Shown here in pieces: positions 26,608 through 36,115 of a stretch of DNA of 64,000 nucleotides. How positions within the stretch are numbered: the stretch's first letter is position 1; each line of letters starts with the position of its first letter. Under the pieces are notes generated by a model. The model saw only the letters and a list, made by a program, of their open reading frames with translations, was not told the origin of the DNA and ran no database searches. This DNA is from Dyadobacter fanqingshengii (GTDB taxonomy: Bacteria > Bacteroidota > Bacteroidia > Cytophagales > Spirosomataceae): NCBI RefSeq assembly GCF_023822005.2, contig NZ_CP098806.1, forward strand, positions 5,888,501-5,952,500. The letters run 5' to 3'. The position numbers and the translations under genes are program-made.

Positions 26608-27315
26608 ATGACAAACCTCCAAAAGAACTGGTTAACCGAAGGAATTTTTGATTTTGAGTACAAAAAATATGTCTTGCAGGCATATTTACAGCACATTGAC
26701 AGCCAGTTTACATTAAATAAACTTCATCCTCATCTGCCAGACCTGCAATTTCATTTTGATTCCTGTATTCGTATACGCACCACCAAAAGTGAGATCAGAA
26801 CGTCGTTTCCAAAGAATGTGACTGGGGTAAATTTGCAAACCTGGAAGCTGGAATACGAAGAAACGCACCAGGACGATCCTTATCTGGAAGAATTGAATTA
26901 CATTCTTGATTTTGCTATTCCGCGTTTTTCGCGCGCGTTAGAGCAGGGCTCGGAGCGTTTCAGTGAAGTAGGGGAGAACATTAAAATTTCGCCAGTGGGC
27001 ATCGTGCCCTTGCGGCTGGAAGAAGGTTACCTGTTGTTTTTACACACATTCCAGCCCATTGTCAGTGTTTTTGAATACCAGCTGGCGTTATACAACGAAA
27101 TGAAAGAACGTTATTTAAAGACAACATTCGTGGATACGATCCACATTGGATTAGGAAATACAGTTTCGCAGATTAAAGTTGATTTAACCAAAAAGAATAA
27201 ATCGCTGCCCAATCCGGCCACTTATGTCGTTGAATCCAAATATGATTATCCTTTGCATGAAGCGCTTTTGCCCGTTGCTAAGAAATTGATATTGAGGCAA
27301 ATGAACATTGCCTAG
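26608..27315 (+). CDS. Conserved protein of unknown function
   Basis: I do not recognise a family for this 235-residue protein. It has no signal peptide, membrane helix or known catalytic motif. The composition is balanced, with many aromatic residues (WLTEGIFDFEYKKYVLQAYL at the start), and the pattern of alternating strands and helices suggests a globular cytoplasmic protein. It is divergent from groES and ends at a strong bidirectional terminator. Position between groES and secG suggests a housekeeping role, but this is only context. Confidence 0.75.
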   Translation: MTNLQKNWLTEGIFDFEYKKYVLQAYLQHIDSQFTLNKLHPHLPDLQFHFDSCIRIRTTKSEIRTSFPKNVTGVNLQTWKLEYEETHQDDPYLEELNYILDFAIPRFSRALEQGSERFSEVGENIKISPVGIVPLRLEEGYLLFLHTFQPIVSVFEYQLALYNEMKERYLKTTFVDTIHIGLGNTVSQIKVDLTKKNKSLPNPATYVVESKYDYPLHEALLPVAKKLILRQMNIA

Positions 27316-27332
27316 CCAAAACCGTTAAGCGC

Positions 27333-27368
27333 AAAAAAGGCTCATGAAGTAAATCATGAGCCTTTTTT
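27333..27368. terminator. Strong bidirectional terminator
   Basis: AAAAAAGGCTCATGA (27333-27347) and TCATGAGCCTTTTTT (27354-27368) form a perfect 15-bp stem with a 6-base loop. A T-run is present on either strand. It separates the convergent gene at 26608 and secG. Confidence 0.95.
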
Positions 27369-27384
27369 AATGTCTTAATTTAAC

Positions 27385-27816
27385 TTATTTCGAGCTGTCC
27401 GCAGGTGCAGCTGGCGTCGTTGCAGAACCCGCTGGTGTTGTAGCATCGCCCGGAGTGGCGGCTCCTGGAGCGGTGGCTCCCGGTGCTTCGGCACCCGGTG
27501 CTGGTGCAGGAGCGATGTTTCCGCCTGGGATTACTGTATTTTGTGCTTTATCAACATTTACACTGTTAATTCCACCCGTTTGCGCATTTCCGCTCGCGAT
27601 GATGTAGGAAGCAAGTGAGATTAGAATTACTGCCCCCGCAAGTCCCCAGGTAATTTGTTCCAATAAATCGGTTGTCTTTTTAACACCAAACATTTGGGTA
27701 GTTCCTGCTCCGCTAAACTCGCTGGAAAGTCCTCCGCCTTTTGAATTTTGTACCAACACAACCAGGATCAACAAAACAGCGATGATCGCAACCAAGATAA
27801 TCAAACCCAAATACAT
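27385..27816 (-). CDS. secG: Preprotein translocase subunit SecG with long low-complexity tail
   Basis: The 143-residue protein has the two SecG membrane helices (about 2-24 and 55-77) joined by the conserved cytoplasmic loop QNSKGGGLSSEFSG and the ATQMFG-like motif TTQMFGVKKTTD. SecG aids SecA-driven export through SecYE. The last roughly 60 residues are made of Ala, Pro, Gly and Thr repeats (PGAxxPGATAPGAATPG), which would lie on the periplasmic side. It is the last gene of the miaB-activator-lptE-TPR-secG run. Confidence 0.95.
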   Translation of the reverse strand: MYLGLIILVAIIAVLLILVVLVQNSKGGGLSSEFSGAGTTQMFGVKKTTDLLEQITWGLAGAVILISLASYIIASGNAQTGGINSVNVDKAQNTVIPGGNIAPAPAPGAEAPGATAPGAATPGDATTPAGSATTPAAPADSSK

Positions 27817-27868
27817 GACTTATTAATTTTGAATGTTAGAATGAGTGAATGTTTGAATATGTGATTTC

Positions 27869-28522
27869 TTACAATCGATACAATTCACTCAATTTTTTCG
27901 CAAAGTAATTCCTTTTTTCTGGTTTTTTCAAGATCAATTTTTGATAGAGGTCAATTGCCTTCTCAATTTTACCCTGGCGTACCAAAATTTTCGCAAAAGC
28001 TTCGGTCTCAATGCTTCCAGCTCCGGACTCGGCAACTCTGCCGCTTACGTCAACGGTAACAGGTTCCAGATTGTTCTCCTGACGAATGATCCGCGGGTTC
28101 TTTTTCATGAAACCCTCAATGATCTGCTGCTGTCTACGCTGTTCCTCAGACCGTTGATTAGGGATAACCACCGTTTCCTGTTCAACGATGCTGATGAGAA
28201 TATCTTCTCCATTTTGCGGAACCGACTTTTCCTGCGCCTCGATCACTTCCTCAATGTTGACCGAAGCATCGTAGCGCTCCGTATCACTTTCAACAAGCTG
28301 CTGCAAAGCAATGCGGCTTAATGCATATGCTGCCGCGCGCGGACGGGTTTCATCCAGTTTCTCACTTCCAGCTACACTGGATGCTTTTGCCAATAATGAA
28401 TAGGAAATCTGGCAGTAAGGGAATGCCTTAATCGTCGCTTCAAGCTCTTCGATCACCTCGCTGCCAACGGCCTGAGGATGTTTGACCAGATTGCTGAATG
28501 CCTCCTTTTCAATGATGGACAT
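27869..28522 (-). CDS. TPR-like conserved protein between lptE and secG
   Basis: The start is set at ATG 28522 (MSIIEKEAF), giving 217 residues; an upstream in-frame TTG at 28564 would add 14. The N-terminal part (FPYCQISYSLLAKAS) and the C-terminal part (AKILVRQGKIEKAIDLYQKL) look like single helix-turn-helix TPR units, joined by a charged, Gln-rich linker. There is no signal peptide, so it is cytoplasmic. As far as I recall the position between lptE and secG is common in Bacteroidota, but no function is known to me. Confidence 0.8.
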   Translation of the reverse strand: MSIIEKEAFSNLVKHPQAVGSEVIEELEATIKAFPYCQISYSLLAKASSVAGSEKLDETRPRAAAYALSRIALQQLVESDTERYDASVNIEEVIEAQEKSVPQNGEDILISIVEQETVVIPNQRSEEQRRQQQIIEGFMKKNPRIIRQENNLEPVTVDVSGRVAESGAGSIETEAFAKILVRQGKIEKAIDLYQKLILKKPEKRNYFAKKLSELYRL

Positions 28523-28576
28523 ATTGACCTTAATATTTTTGGAATAAAGAATGAAGTTATGCAAAAGGATAATCTA

Positions 28577-29101
28577 CTACCAGTCGGCGGCAGATTTATT
28601 AAAGATCTGTTGCACTAAATTCTCCCGAATTGTAGGCAAAAGTCGCGCTTCATTTTGGTTAAGCGTTTGATCCTGAGGGAAATCGGCGTAGTATGTAAAA
28701 GACTGGTCAAAGTTTTTGGTTTCGTCTTTTGCATTGGTATACCGAACCTGTACTGTGACATTCAAACGGTTCAATCCGGCCTGGTCATTCGCGGTTGGTG
28801 CTGCTGCCAGCACGTCATAACCTGTAATGGAACCTTCCAAAATGAGGTCGCCGCCGCCTGGCTGGCTGATCAAACTTGTATTTCGCTGGAAATATTCTTT
28901 TAGTTCCTCTGTGAGTCGCTGCGGCAGATCGGACGGTCCACCAGCTGTGCCCATCGTGAAATTGAGCACACTGAATGTTTTGATGTCAGGCGATAAATTG
29001 GTTCCGGTAAAGGAATAAACGCCACAACCCGACATGAAGATGGAGCAATGCAGGACAAAAAAGAGGGTCAGGAGCCTTTTGGAATTCATCGAAACGCGCA
29101 T
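28577..29101 (-). CDS. lptE: LptE-family lipoprotein (LPS-assembly)
   Basis: With the start at ATG 29101 (MRVSMNSKRLL) the protein has 174 residues and a lipoprotein signal ending in FMSGC. ATG 29089 is an alternative; longer readings would run into the upstream gene. The mature part (GVYSFTGTNLSPDIKTFSV, then a strand-rich domain) fits the small Bacteroidota LptE, which plugs the LptD barrel and helps place lipopolysaccharide in the outer membrane. It follows the sigma-54 activator gene by 19 bp. Confidence 0.88.
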   Translation of the reverse strand: MRVSMNSKRLLTLFFVLHCSIFMSGCGVYSFTGTNLSPDIKTFSVLNFTMGTAGGPSDLPQRLTEELKEYFQRNTSLISQPGGGDLILEGSITGYDVLAAAPTANDQAGLNRLNVTVQVRYTNAKDETKNFDQSFTYYADFPQDQTLNQNEARLLPTIRENLVQQIFNKSAADW

Positions 29102-29120
29102 GCTGGGAATGCTTTTAAAT

Positions 29121-30428
29121 CTATTCTTCAATGTCATACTGCTTAATTTTCCTGTATAACGTGCGTTCCGATATGCCCAATGCACTGGCTGCATATTTTC
29201 GTTTATTATTATTTTTCCTTAAAGCTTTGATGATCATTTCCTTTTCCTTGTCTTCCAGGGATAGCGACTCCTCCTCAGCAGTTACGTGCATAACATCCTC
29301 AATTTCACTCCGTTCGTCTGAATATCTGTCCAGATCCACGGTCCGTGGGGGAACAGGTGAGAGTAAGCGTGCGGGTTCAATGGTGGGCGTGTGGGAATGC
29401 GAGTGGCTTGCCGGCTCAGCATTGTTCAGTGAGCTGAACAGTTCCTGATGATCTTTCAGGATCTCACCGCCGTATTTTTCATTTTCCAGCACATTACGGA
29501 CAAGCTTTTTAAGCTCCGTCATATCCCGGCGCATATCAAAAAGCACCTTATAAAGTAACTCCCGCTCCGAAAATGAGGTGGCCGAATCTTCGCCGGAACG
29601 TAAAGTGATCAGCGCTTTTCTACCCGCGGGCTGCACGGGGTTCAGGTAATTGTTTAATGTTTCGTGGGATATGGGCAGCTCCTTATCCGTTTCCAGGATG
29701 GTGATCTGCTCTGCAATGTTTTTAAGCTGGCGAATGTTTCCCGGGAATGCATATTGCATCAGCAAGTCACGCGCTTCGGAGTCCAATCTGACAGGCTTTG
29801 TCCTGTATCTTTCAGAAAAATCATTGGTAAACTTCCTGAACAGCAGCAAAATGTCTTCGCCGCGGTCGCGCAATGGCGGAACGTAAATAGGGACTGTGTT
29901 CAACCGGTAATAAAGGTCTTCGCGGAATTTTCCGTTGTTCACAGCATCCAGTAAATTCACGTTGGTCGCCGCAACAACACGCACGTTGGTTTTCAGGACT
30001 TTGGATGATCCTACACGAATATATTCTCCGTTTTCCAGCACACGCAAAAGCCTCGCCTGCGTTCCCAAAGGCATTTCACCAACCTCATCCAGGAAAATAG
30101 TCCCGCTGTTAGTGGTTTCAAAATATCCCTTTCGTGAATCAAGGGCCCCTGTAAATGCTCCTTTTTCATGCCCGAAAAGCTCCGAATCAATGGTTCCTTC
30201 GGGAATGGCACCGCAGTTGATAGCAATGAACGGGCCGTGTTTGCGCGAACTGAGGCTATGGATAATTTTCGAAAAAGATTCTTTTCCACTTCCGCTTTCG
30301 CCTGTAATCAGCACGGTAAGGTCGGTGGCCGCGACCTGCACAGCAACATTAATCGCGTGATTAAGTCCGGGTGACGTACCAATTATTCCGAAACGGTTCT
30401 TTATTGCTTGTATTTCAGCTGGATTCAT
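29121..30428 (-). CDS. Sigma-54 activator without a sensory domain (AAA+-Fis HTH)
   Basis: The 435-residue protein begins almost directly with the AAA+ domain: Walker A GESGSGKE (43-50), the sigma-54 contact loop GAFTGA (90-95) and Walker [11 protein letters not shown] (109-118). A long variable linker (about 255-385) leads to the C-terminal Fis-type HTH ([22 protein letters not shown]). With no receiver, PAS or GAF domain, control must come through expression, the linker or a partner protein. Its start overlaps the miaB stop by 4 bp (ATGA), and lptE follows 19 bp later. Confidence 0.95.
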   Translation of the reverse strand: MNPAEIQAIKNRFGIIGTSPGLNHAINVAVQVAATDLTVLITGESGSGKESFSKIIHSLSSRKHGPFIAINCGAIPEGTIDSELFGHEKGAFTGALDSRKGYFETTNSGTIFLDEVGEMPLGTQARLLRVLENGEYIRVGSSKVLKTNVRVVAATNVNLLDAVNNGKFREDLYYRLNTVPIYVPPLRDRGEDILLLFRKFTNDFSERYRTKPVRLDSEARDLLMQYAFPGNIRQLKNIAEQITILETDKELPISHETLNNYLNPVQPAGRKALITLRSGEDSATSFSERELLYKVLFDMRRDMTELKKLVRNVLENEKYGGEILKDHQELFSSLNNAEPASHSHSHTPTIEPARLLSPVPPRTVDLDRYSDERSEIEDVMHVTAEEESLSLEDKEKEMIIKALRKNNNKRKYAASALGISERTLYRKIKQYDIEE

Positions 30429-31909
30429 GAAACGGGTACTTTTTCAACCGCATAACCGCGAAGTGTCGCAGCGGTCGTGTCTGTAATTAAAACGTCGACA
30501 TAATCGCCTACTTTGAAGTTTTCGCGGGGGAATATGACTCTTTTATTCTGGTCACTGCGTCCTGTAAAATCGTTTACAGATCGTTTGGATGTATTTTCAA
30601 TCAGCACTTTTTGCACTGTGCCGATCAGTTTTTGATTGCGCTCGAGGGAAATCCTTTGTTGTATATCAATGATTTCCACGAGGCGCCGCTGTTTAATGTC
30701 CGCCGGAATGTCATCCGGATATTTCTTAGCTGCAAGCGTTCCCGGACGTTCGGAATAGGCGAACATATAGCCAAAATCAAAACGCACATATTCCAGCAAG
30801 GATAACGAATCCAAATGCTCTTCCTCGGTTTCGCTGCAAAATCCGGCAATCATATCATGTGAAATGGCACAATCTTCACCTAAGATCCGGCGAATGCTGT
30901 CGATTCTTTCGAGATACCATTCGCGGTCATAGGTCCGGTTCATCATTTCCAGCACACGGCTGTTGCCATGCTGCGCGGGTAAATGAATGTATTTACAAAT
31001 GTTATCGTACTTTTTGATCGTGTAAAGCACTTCATCCGTAATGTCTTTCGGGTGGGATGTGCTGAACCTTACCCGCAATTCCGGGCTGATCTGCGCCACC
31101 ATTTCAAGCAGCTTTGCAAAGTTTACCTGCGTTTGTAATGCTGCGGTTTCAACATTCGTAGAAATGGCTGTAACGCTATTAGGTCCCTGCCATTTGTAGC
31201 TGTCCACATTCTGCCCGAGCAATGTCACTTCCTTATAGCCATCATTATAAAGGTCTTGCGCCTCTTTCACAATCGAAAAGGGATCACGGCTGCGCTCGCG
31301 GCCGCGGGTCATGGGCACCACACAAAAGCTGCACATATTGTCACACCCGCGCATAATGGAAACCAATGCCGTTACACCATTGGAATTGAGGCGGATAGGC
31401 GAAATGTCTGCGTAAGTTTCTTCTCTTGACAAAAATACATTGACGCCTTTCTGACCTGTTTCAGCTTCTTCTACCAATCGCGGCAGGTCACGGTAAGCAT
31501 CCGGGCCGGTGACAATGTCTACCATTTTTTCTTCGTCAAGCAACTTGGCTTTCAAGCGCTCTGCCATACAGCCCAAAACACCGATTAATGTGCCTGGTTT
31601 CTTCTTTTTTATAACATTAAGCTGCCTTAACCTGGTCCTTACGCGCTGCTCGGCATTGTCACGAATGGCACAAGTGTTCAAAAATATGAGATCTGCATTT
31701 TCAACGTCGGAAGTGGTGGCAAAACCGGCCTCGCGCATAACGGAAGCCACGATCTCGCTGTCTGCGAAGTTCATCTGGCAGCCGTAACTCTCTATAAAAA
31801 GCCTTTTCTTGTTTAAAGCTGGTTCGTTTTCTGAAACACGGACTGTCTCGCAGGCTACTTTGTCCTCCTCAGTCAATATTTTCAAAGTCTCTGCAATTCT
31901 ATGTTCCAT
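30425..31909 (-). CDS. miaB: tRNA-2-methylthio-N6-dimethylallyladenosine synthase
   Basis: This 494-residue radical-SAM methylthiotransferase converts i6A37 of certain tRNAs to ms2i6A37. The N-terminal UPF0004 domain begins near residue 36 ([15 protein letters not shown], Cys44). The radical-SAM CxxxCxxC is in [14 protein letters not shown] and the C-terminal TRAM domain ends in [18 protein letters not shown]. It carries a 35-residue N-terminal extension. It heads the run miaB-activator-lptE-TPR-secG. Confidence 0.97.
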   Translation of the reverse strand: MEHRIAETLKILTEEDKVACETVRVSENEPALNKKRLFIESYGCQMNFADSEIVASVMREAGFATTSDVENADLIFLNTCAIRDNAEQRVRTRLRQLNVIKKKKPGTLIGVLGCMAERLKAKLLDEEKMVDIVTGPDAYRDLPRLVEEAETGQKGVNVFLSREETYADISPIRLNSNGVTALVSIMRGCDNMCSFCVVPMTRGRERSRDPFSIVKEAQDLYNDGYKEVTLLGQNVDSYKWQGPNSVTAISTNVETAALQTQVNFAKLLEMVAQISPELRVRFSTSHPKDITDEVLYTIKKYDNICKYIHLPAQHGNSRVLEMMNRTYDREWYLERIDSIRRILGEDCAISHDMIAGFCSETEEEHLDSLSLLEYVRFDFGYMFAYSERPGTLAAKKYPDDIPADIKQRRLVEIIDIQQRISLERNQKLIGTVQKVLIENTSKRSVNDFTGRSDQNKRVIFPRENFKVGDYVDVLITDTTAATLRGYAVEKVPVS

Positions 31910-31981
31910 GGAAGGGATCTTAACACTATTTATTCAAAGAACCTGAGCGCGCAACGCCGCCGAATTTAGGTTTCAAGAATG

Positions 31982-32015
31982 CAAATATAGAAAGAAATCG
32001 ATAAAAACTGACAAA
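31982..32015 (-). promoter_or_regulatory. Bacteroidota-type promoter of miaB operon
   Basis: The minus strand reads TTTG (32015-32012), a 22-bp spacer, then TATATTTG (31989-31982). This fits the TTTG / TAnnTTTG pattern of the phylum's main sigma factor. It lies about 70 bp before the miaB start. Confidence 0.5.
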
Positions 32016-32046
32016 CTGTCATACTCTTCTGGGGCCAAACGACGCT

Positions 32047-34524
32047 TCAAAATGGATATCCTACACCGAGATTTACATTGAGAAAGTTGGACTGTGTTCT
32101 TTTGAAAAGCTTGTTAAATTCGAGCTCGTCCAACACAAATCGCTGCAACGCAGGATCATAGACTTTGATACCGAAATCAAAGCGAAGGATAAAAAATGAA
32201 AGGTCATAACGAATCCCGAAACCGGTTCCGACTGCGATTTCCTTGAAAAATTTATTGGGTTCAAATTTCTGAGATTCGGTTGCGGTGCTGCCGAGGTTCC
32301 ATACATTTCCGGCATCAATAAATAATGCATAATTGATATCTCCGAAGAATTTGGCCAGGAAGCCACGCCATTCCAGATTTCCTTCCAGCAAAAATTCGCC
32401 TGGTGATTCGATGGTCAAACCCGTGTCTGTTCTTCGTGGAGCGGCAGAGCCCGGCCCAAGGCGCCGAGGCAGCCATGCGCGAAGGCTGTTGGATCCGCCG
32501 GCAAAGAAATATTTTTCATAAGGCGGCACCTTGCTGTCGCCATAGCTGTACACTGCCCCGGAATTGATCCGGGCAACGAACGCCGAACGCCTGCCCGCAG
32601 GCCAGTAACGCCGGTAATCTGCATTCCAGCGCACATATTTGTAAAATTGCAAGCCATCACCGAACACATTCTTGATCAAATTTTCCTGTTTTGGCAGAAT
32701 GTTCAGCGATGTCCCGCCAGATTCCAGCGCAACCCGAAAGTAATGTGCATTTTTCTGCGGGCCGATTAGCGCATTGGTGTTATAGGTAAAGTTAAAATTG
32801 ATATCCGACACAAATGACCGCTGGAAACTATTGAAAAGGTTATTTCCCTGGTCTCTCAGCTCATCAAGAAGTGACTGAAAATCGGAGCGGATGTTTTGGG
32901 TGTTCAGAATGTTGAGATCAACGAGCGATAGGTTGAACAATGTTTTGTTTGTTGGCTGCCACGAATATGTCATCGCCACCTTCACGTTCGTTCGCGTGTA
33001 TTCCGGCCTGTTTACGTAATTATATCCCAATCCCACCTGCGTTCTCGGGTTAGAGCTAGCCGTCTCCTTTTGCAGCATGTTCGCTGGCGTGAGCAATCTT
33101 GGGAATATCAGGGAAGTATTTAAACCAATTTCTTCACTGCGGTAAATGGAGCTGTTGCCCAGGAAGCCAGGCACGAGTTCAATGCCACCCCTCAGGTTTG
33201 CCTCAAAGTTTTCGAGGCCGTTGAAGACGTTACGGATTTTGTACGATAAGTTTGCAAATGGCCCGGGCGCGCCCTGAAGCTGGATCACATTCAAGCCGAC
33301 GTCGGTTGAAATCTGATATTTTTCCAAAGGGATCACTTTGAAATAACTGTTGATCCCGTGACCGGTCGAATCGAGCGTATAGGAGTAATTTACAAATCTG
33401 AACTGATCGGTTAATGAGAGCTGCTGCTGCGTGTCGCGCTCTTTTTGCTGGCTGTAAATTGCACCGGGACGCACTTGCATTTTGCTATCCAAAATCCTGG
33501 TAGCGAAGCGTTTATCTGAAAAAGTGTAATTTATTCCGCGGAAATTAACTGTGTCTTTCCTAGCATAAAGCGAATCCGGCGATCCCGATGGTGGCAACAC
33601 CTCAAAATGCACAGAATTGATCTTATAACGTTCGCCGTTTTTGATCGCCCCGGGCATATCCACCCGCACTTTTACATCAACCGACTTGAAAAAACTGTCC
33701 GTGGCAGCATTTGTGAGCGTATCATTGATCAAATAGGAAATGTTCTGGCGTGAAAAACCCAGATATCCCTGGTTCCGCAGCAATGTCTCAATCCTGATCC
33801 GCTCCTCTTCAAATGCATCGCCATCATAGCGCTTCCTGGCTTGCAGGGCCGGATTTTTATTGTTTGAATTGATAATGCTGTCCGCCGTCAAGTTCCGCAC
33901 CTGATATTCAACGTCGCGGATCATTGTCGGGCGCTTTTCCGTCACATAATAGTTAACCCTGATCCTGTCGAAGATTGTGTCCGGTTTGTAAGAGACCGCA
34001 GCTTCAAAAAAACCATTGTTATAAAGGTATTTCTGCATTTTCTCGGCATTCAGGGCAACTTCGGCAGCAACAAAATACACCGGCGCTTCTCCCAGGACCC
34101 GCATCCAGAAATTTCCCTGATCCACACGCGTCTGCGCTTTTTCAAGTTTTTTGGCATAGCGCCGCTGAATCTTTTCCAGCTTCCGCGGAGAATTTTCGTT
34201 TAAGCGGGATTCATTTTGATATTTTTGCGTGATTTCAATTACTTTCCGCTGTTTTTCCTCACGGTTATAGAACAGTTCACCAAAGCGGTAAAGACCGACA
34301 TATGGAAAGAAAGGCAGCCCGAGAAGGCGCCTGTTGGGTTTTTGAGGAATCAATGCTTCCAGCTCGGAGTCATTAATGATCTGGTTGCCTTTTATGGAAG
34401 AATTGCCAAGATAATAGCTCTTGGACTGGGAGGCGGGCTTTCGTGCGCAAGACGACAATCCCACTAAAATCAGGAAGAAATACCAGCTATATGTAATCTT
34501 AGAATGGATATTCAATGCTGTCAA
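32047..34524 (-). CDS. tamL: TamL-type lipoprotein BamA/TamA homologue (outer-membrane barrel)
   Basis: This protein of about 822-825 residues has a lipoprotein signal (LVGLSSC), POTRA-like domains (about 45-400) and a C-terminal Omp85 barrel (about 410-825). The barrel has the lid-type motif FFAGGSNSLRAW and a terminal Phe. Lipidated TamA homologues are typical of Bacteroidota, and TamA/TamB-type machines handle outer-membrane assembly or lipid transfer. No ATG exists near the N-terminus; TTG codons at 34524 or 34515 are the only reasonable starts. A charged coiled-coil-like stretch lies near 85-135. The gene overlaps the start of the divergent methyltransferase gene. Confidence 0.9.
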   Translation of the reverse strand: MTALNIHSKITYSWYFFLILVGLSSCARKPASQSKSYYLGNSSIKGNQIINDSELEALIPQKPNRRLLGLPFFPYVGLYRFGELFYNREEKQRKVIEITQKYQNESRLNENSPRKLEKIQRRYAKKLEKAQTRVDQGNFWMRVLGEAPVYFVAAEVALNAEKMQKYLYNNGFFEAAVSYKPDTIFDRIRVNYYVTEKRPTMIRDVEYQVRNLTADSIINSNNKNPALQARKRYDGDAFEEERIRIETLLRNQGYLGFSRQNISYLINDTLTNAATDSFFKSVDVKVRVDMPGAIKNGERYKINSVHFEVLPPSGSPDSLYARKDTVNFRGINYTFSDKRFATRILDSKMQVRPGAIYSQQKERDTQQQLSLTDQFRFVNYSYTLDSTGHGINSYFKVIPLEKYQISTDVGLNVIQLQGAPGPFANLSYKIRNVFNGLENFEANLRGGIELVPGFLGNSSIYRSEEIGLNTSLIFPRLLTPANMLQKETASSNPRTQVGLGYNYVNRPEYTRTNVKVAMTYSWQPTNKTLFNLSLVDLNILNTQNIRSDFQSLLDELRDQGNNLFNSFQRSFVSDINFNFTYNTNALIGPQKNAHYFRVALESGGTSLNILPKQENLIKNVFGDGLQFYKYVRWNADYRRYWPAGRRSAFVARINSGAVYSYGDSKVPPYEKYFFAGGSNSLRAWLPRRLGPGSAAPRRTDTGLTIESPGEFLLEGNLEWRGFLAKFFGDINYALFIDAGNVWNLGSTATESQKFEPNKFFKEIAVGTGFGIRYDLSFFILRFDFGIKVYDPALQRFVLDELEFNKLFKRTQSNFLNVNLGVGYPF

Positions 34525-35273
34525 AAAATCGTATAAAGTATATTAACTCGCTTAAAATCAAGAAGTACAGGCAACTTCACCAGTCATTTATTGTGGAAGG
34601 CGCCAAGAGTGTGCTGGAATTGCTCGATTCCGATTTTAACATGGAGTTCGTGTTAACAACACAGGAATTTGAACAAAAATACGCAAGTATTTTAAGCAGG
34701 CATAACACAATCACAGAAACGGTCACGTTACAGGAATTGGAAGGCTTAGGTTCTTTTCAAACAAACGATTCTTGCCTGGCTGTTGCTAAAACGAAGCAAA
34801 ACGATTTTTTGTCTCCTGAAAAATCAGAATATGTGCTTGTTTTGGATGATGTCCGCGATCCGGGAAATTTGGGTTCCATTATCAGGATCGCCGATTGGTA
34901 CGGGATCAAAAAAATTATCTGTTCCAATGATACAACCGATGTTTATAATCCTAAGGTCATTGCCGCCAGCAAAGGATCATTTACAAGAGTCGATCTTTTT
35001 TACACGGATCTGACTTCCTATTTGGCTGAAAATGCTGCTGACAAGGCTGTTATCGGTGCTTTTCTAGGCGGGGAATCACTTTATACTTTCAATTTCTCAC
35101 ATTCGGGCGGCTACATTGTAATGGGCAATGAGTCGAATGGGATAGGAAATGCGGTTGAAAAATTTGTTACCAGTAAAATTACAATTCCTCGGGTAGGAGA
35201 GGCGGAATCGCTTAATGTGGGCATTGCAACGGCTGTAATGCTGGATAATCTAAGGCGGCAGATTAACGTCTAA
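34515..35273 (+). CDS. TrmH/SpoU-family RNA 2'-O-methyltransferase
   Basis: The 252-residue protein starts with a SpoU substrate-binding domain (KKYRQLHQSFIVEGAKS). The SPOUT knot motifs follow: LDDVRDPGNLGSIIR, IVMGNESNGIG and ITIPRVGEAESLNVGIATAV. Such enzymes methylate ribose in rRNA or tRNA using SAM. Which nucleotide is modified cannot be told. The start is firm because the family start pattern matches exactly, which forces a head-to-head overlap with the tamL start. Confidence 0.93.
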   Translation: MLSKNRIKYINSLKIKKYRQLHQSFIVEGAKSVLELLDSDFNMEFVLTTQEFEQKYASILSRHNTITETVTLQELEGLGSFQTNDSCLAVAKTKQNDFLSPEKSEYVLVLDDVRDPGNLGSIIRIADWYGIKKIICSNDTTDVYNPKVIAASKGSFTRVDLFYTDLTSYLAENAADKAVIGAFLGGESLYTFNFSHSGGYIVMGNESNGIGNAVEKFVTSKITIPRVGEAESLNVGIATAVMLDNLRRQINV

Positions 35274-35277
35274 CCTT

Positions 35278-36066
35278 TTACTCGTGCGCGGCTTTGTGCG
35301 ACAGTTCTTCTGCGTATTCCTTGCCCAAATAGTTGTCAATAAAATAATGCGCAACGTAAAGAAGGGGCGTAAGCAGGATCGCAATAAGACCTTTGTATAA
35401 ATAATTGATTGTCCCGACAGAGAAAACCTGGTTGAGGTCCCAGTTTCCAAAGACGTAAAATGCAATGGTGATCACTACAAAACTGTCGATCAGCTGAGAA
35501 AACATGGTGGATCCGGTTGCACGGAGCCAGATGAACTTGCTGCCTGTTTTTCTCCTTAACCACGAAAATACGGCCACATCCAGTAATTGACCCAATAGAA
35601 ACGCCACGATCGACCCGATCATAATGCCCAGTCCCTGATTGAAAATCTTCGAAAATGCGTCGTTAATGTTAAACACATTCCCGGCTTTGTCGGTGTTGTT
35701 AATGTCCAGCCAAAATTGGGCAGGCGGCAACAGTGTGGCTACAAGGATGGTGATAAAAGTGTAAGCAATAAAGCAAGCGGTCAAAAATGAGATGCGTTTT
35801 ACACCTTTTCTCCCGAAATATTCATTGATAATATCAGAAGTCACAAAAACGACCGGCCAGTTAATGACACCAGCCGTCATATTAAAGTCGAGCCTTTGAC
35901 CGCCTATAAGCAGTTGTGCTGGCGGGATCCCGAGTAAAGTTTCCACCGAAAATATCTTACCGCCAATGATCTCGGCGATCAGTGCGTTGGTCAAAAATAT
36001 CCCACAAAGCAGCAAAAACAAACGTTGCCGCTTTGCTTCCTGAACACTAGTATTTTCGATGGTCAT
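35278..36066 (-). CDS. Queuosine precursor transporter (YhhQ/DUF165 family)
   Basis: The 262-residue protein has about six membrane helices and the family signatures TSDIINEYFG and STMFSQLIDSFVV. YhhQ-type carriers import queuosine precursors such as preQ0 or preQ1 for tRNA wobble-base modification. It is convergent to the RNA methyltransferase gene with only 4 bp between the stops, and it follows the aminotransferase gene by 49 bp on the same strand. Confidence 0.93.
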   Translation of the reverse strand: MTIENTSVQEAKRQRLFLLLCGIFLTNALIAEIIGGKIFSVETLLGIPPAQLLIGGQRLDFNMTAGVINWPVVFVTSDIINEYFGRKGVKRISFLTACFIAYTFITILVATLLPPAQFWLDINNTDKAGNVFNINDAFSKIFNQGLGIMIGSIVAFLLGQLLDVAVFSWLRRKTGSKFIWLRATGSTMFSQLIDSFVVITIAFYVFGNWDLNQVFSVGTINYLYKGLIAILLTPLLYVAHYFIDNYLGKEYAEELSHKAAHE

Positions 36067-36115
36067 TTATTTCGACAATAACTGCTGATAGGGATCGGTT
36101 ACTTGGTCTGCTTGC

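Noticed and set aside
28577..29194. Longer reading of lptE from ATG 29194
   Set aside because: It would overlap the activator gene by about 70 bp and bury the lipoprotein signal; the start at 29101 gives a normal signal sequence.
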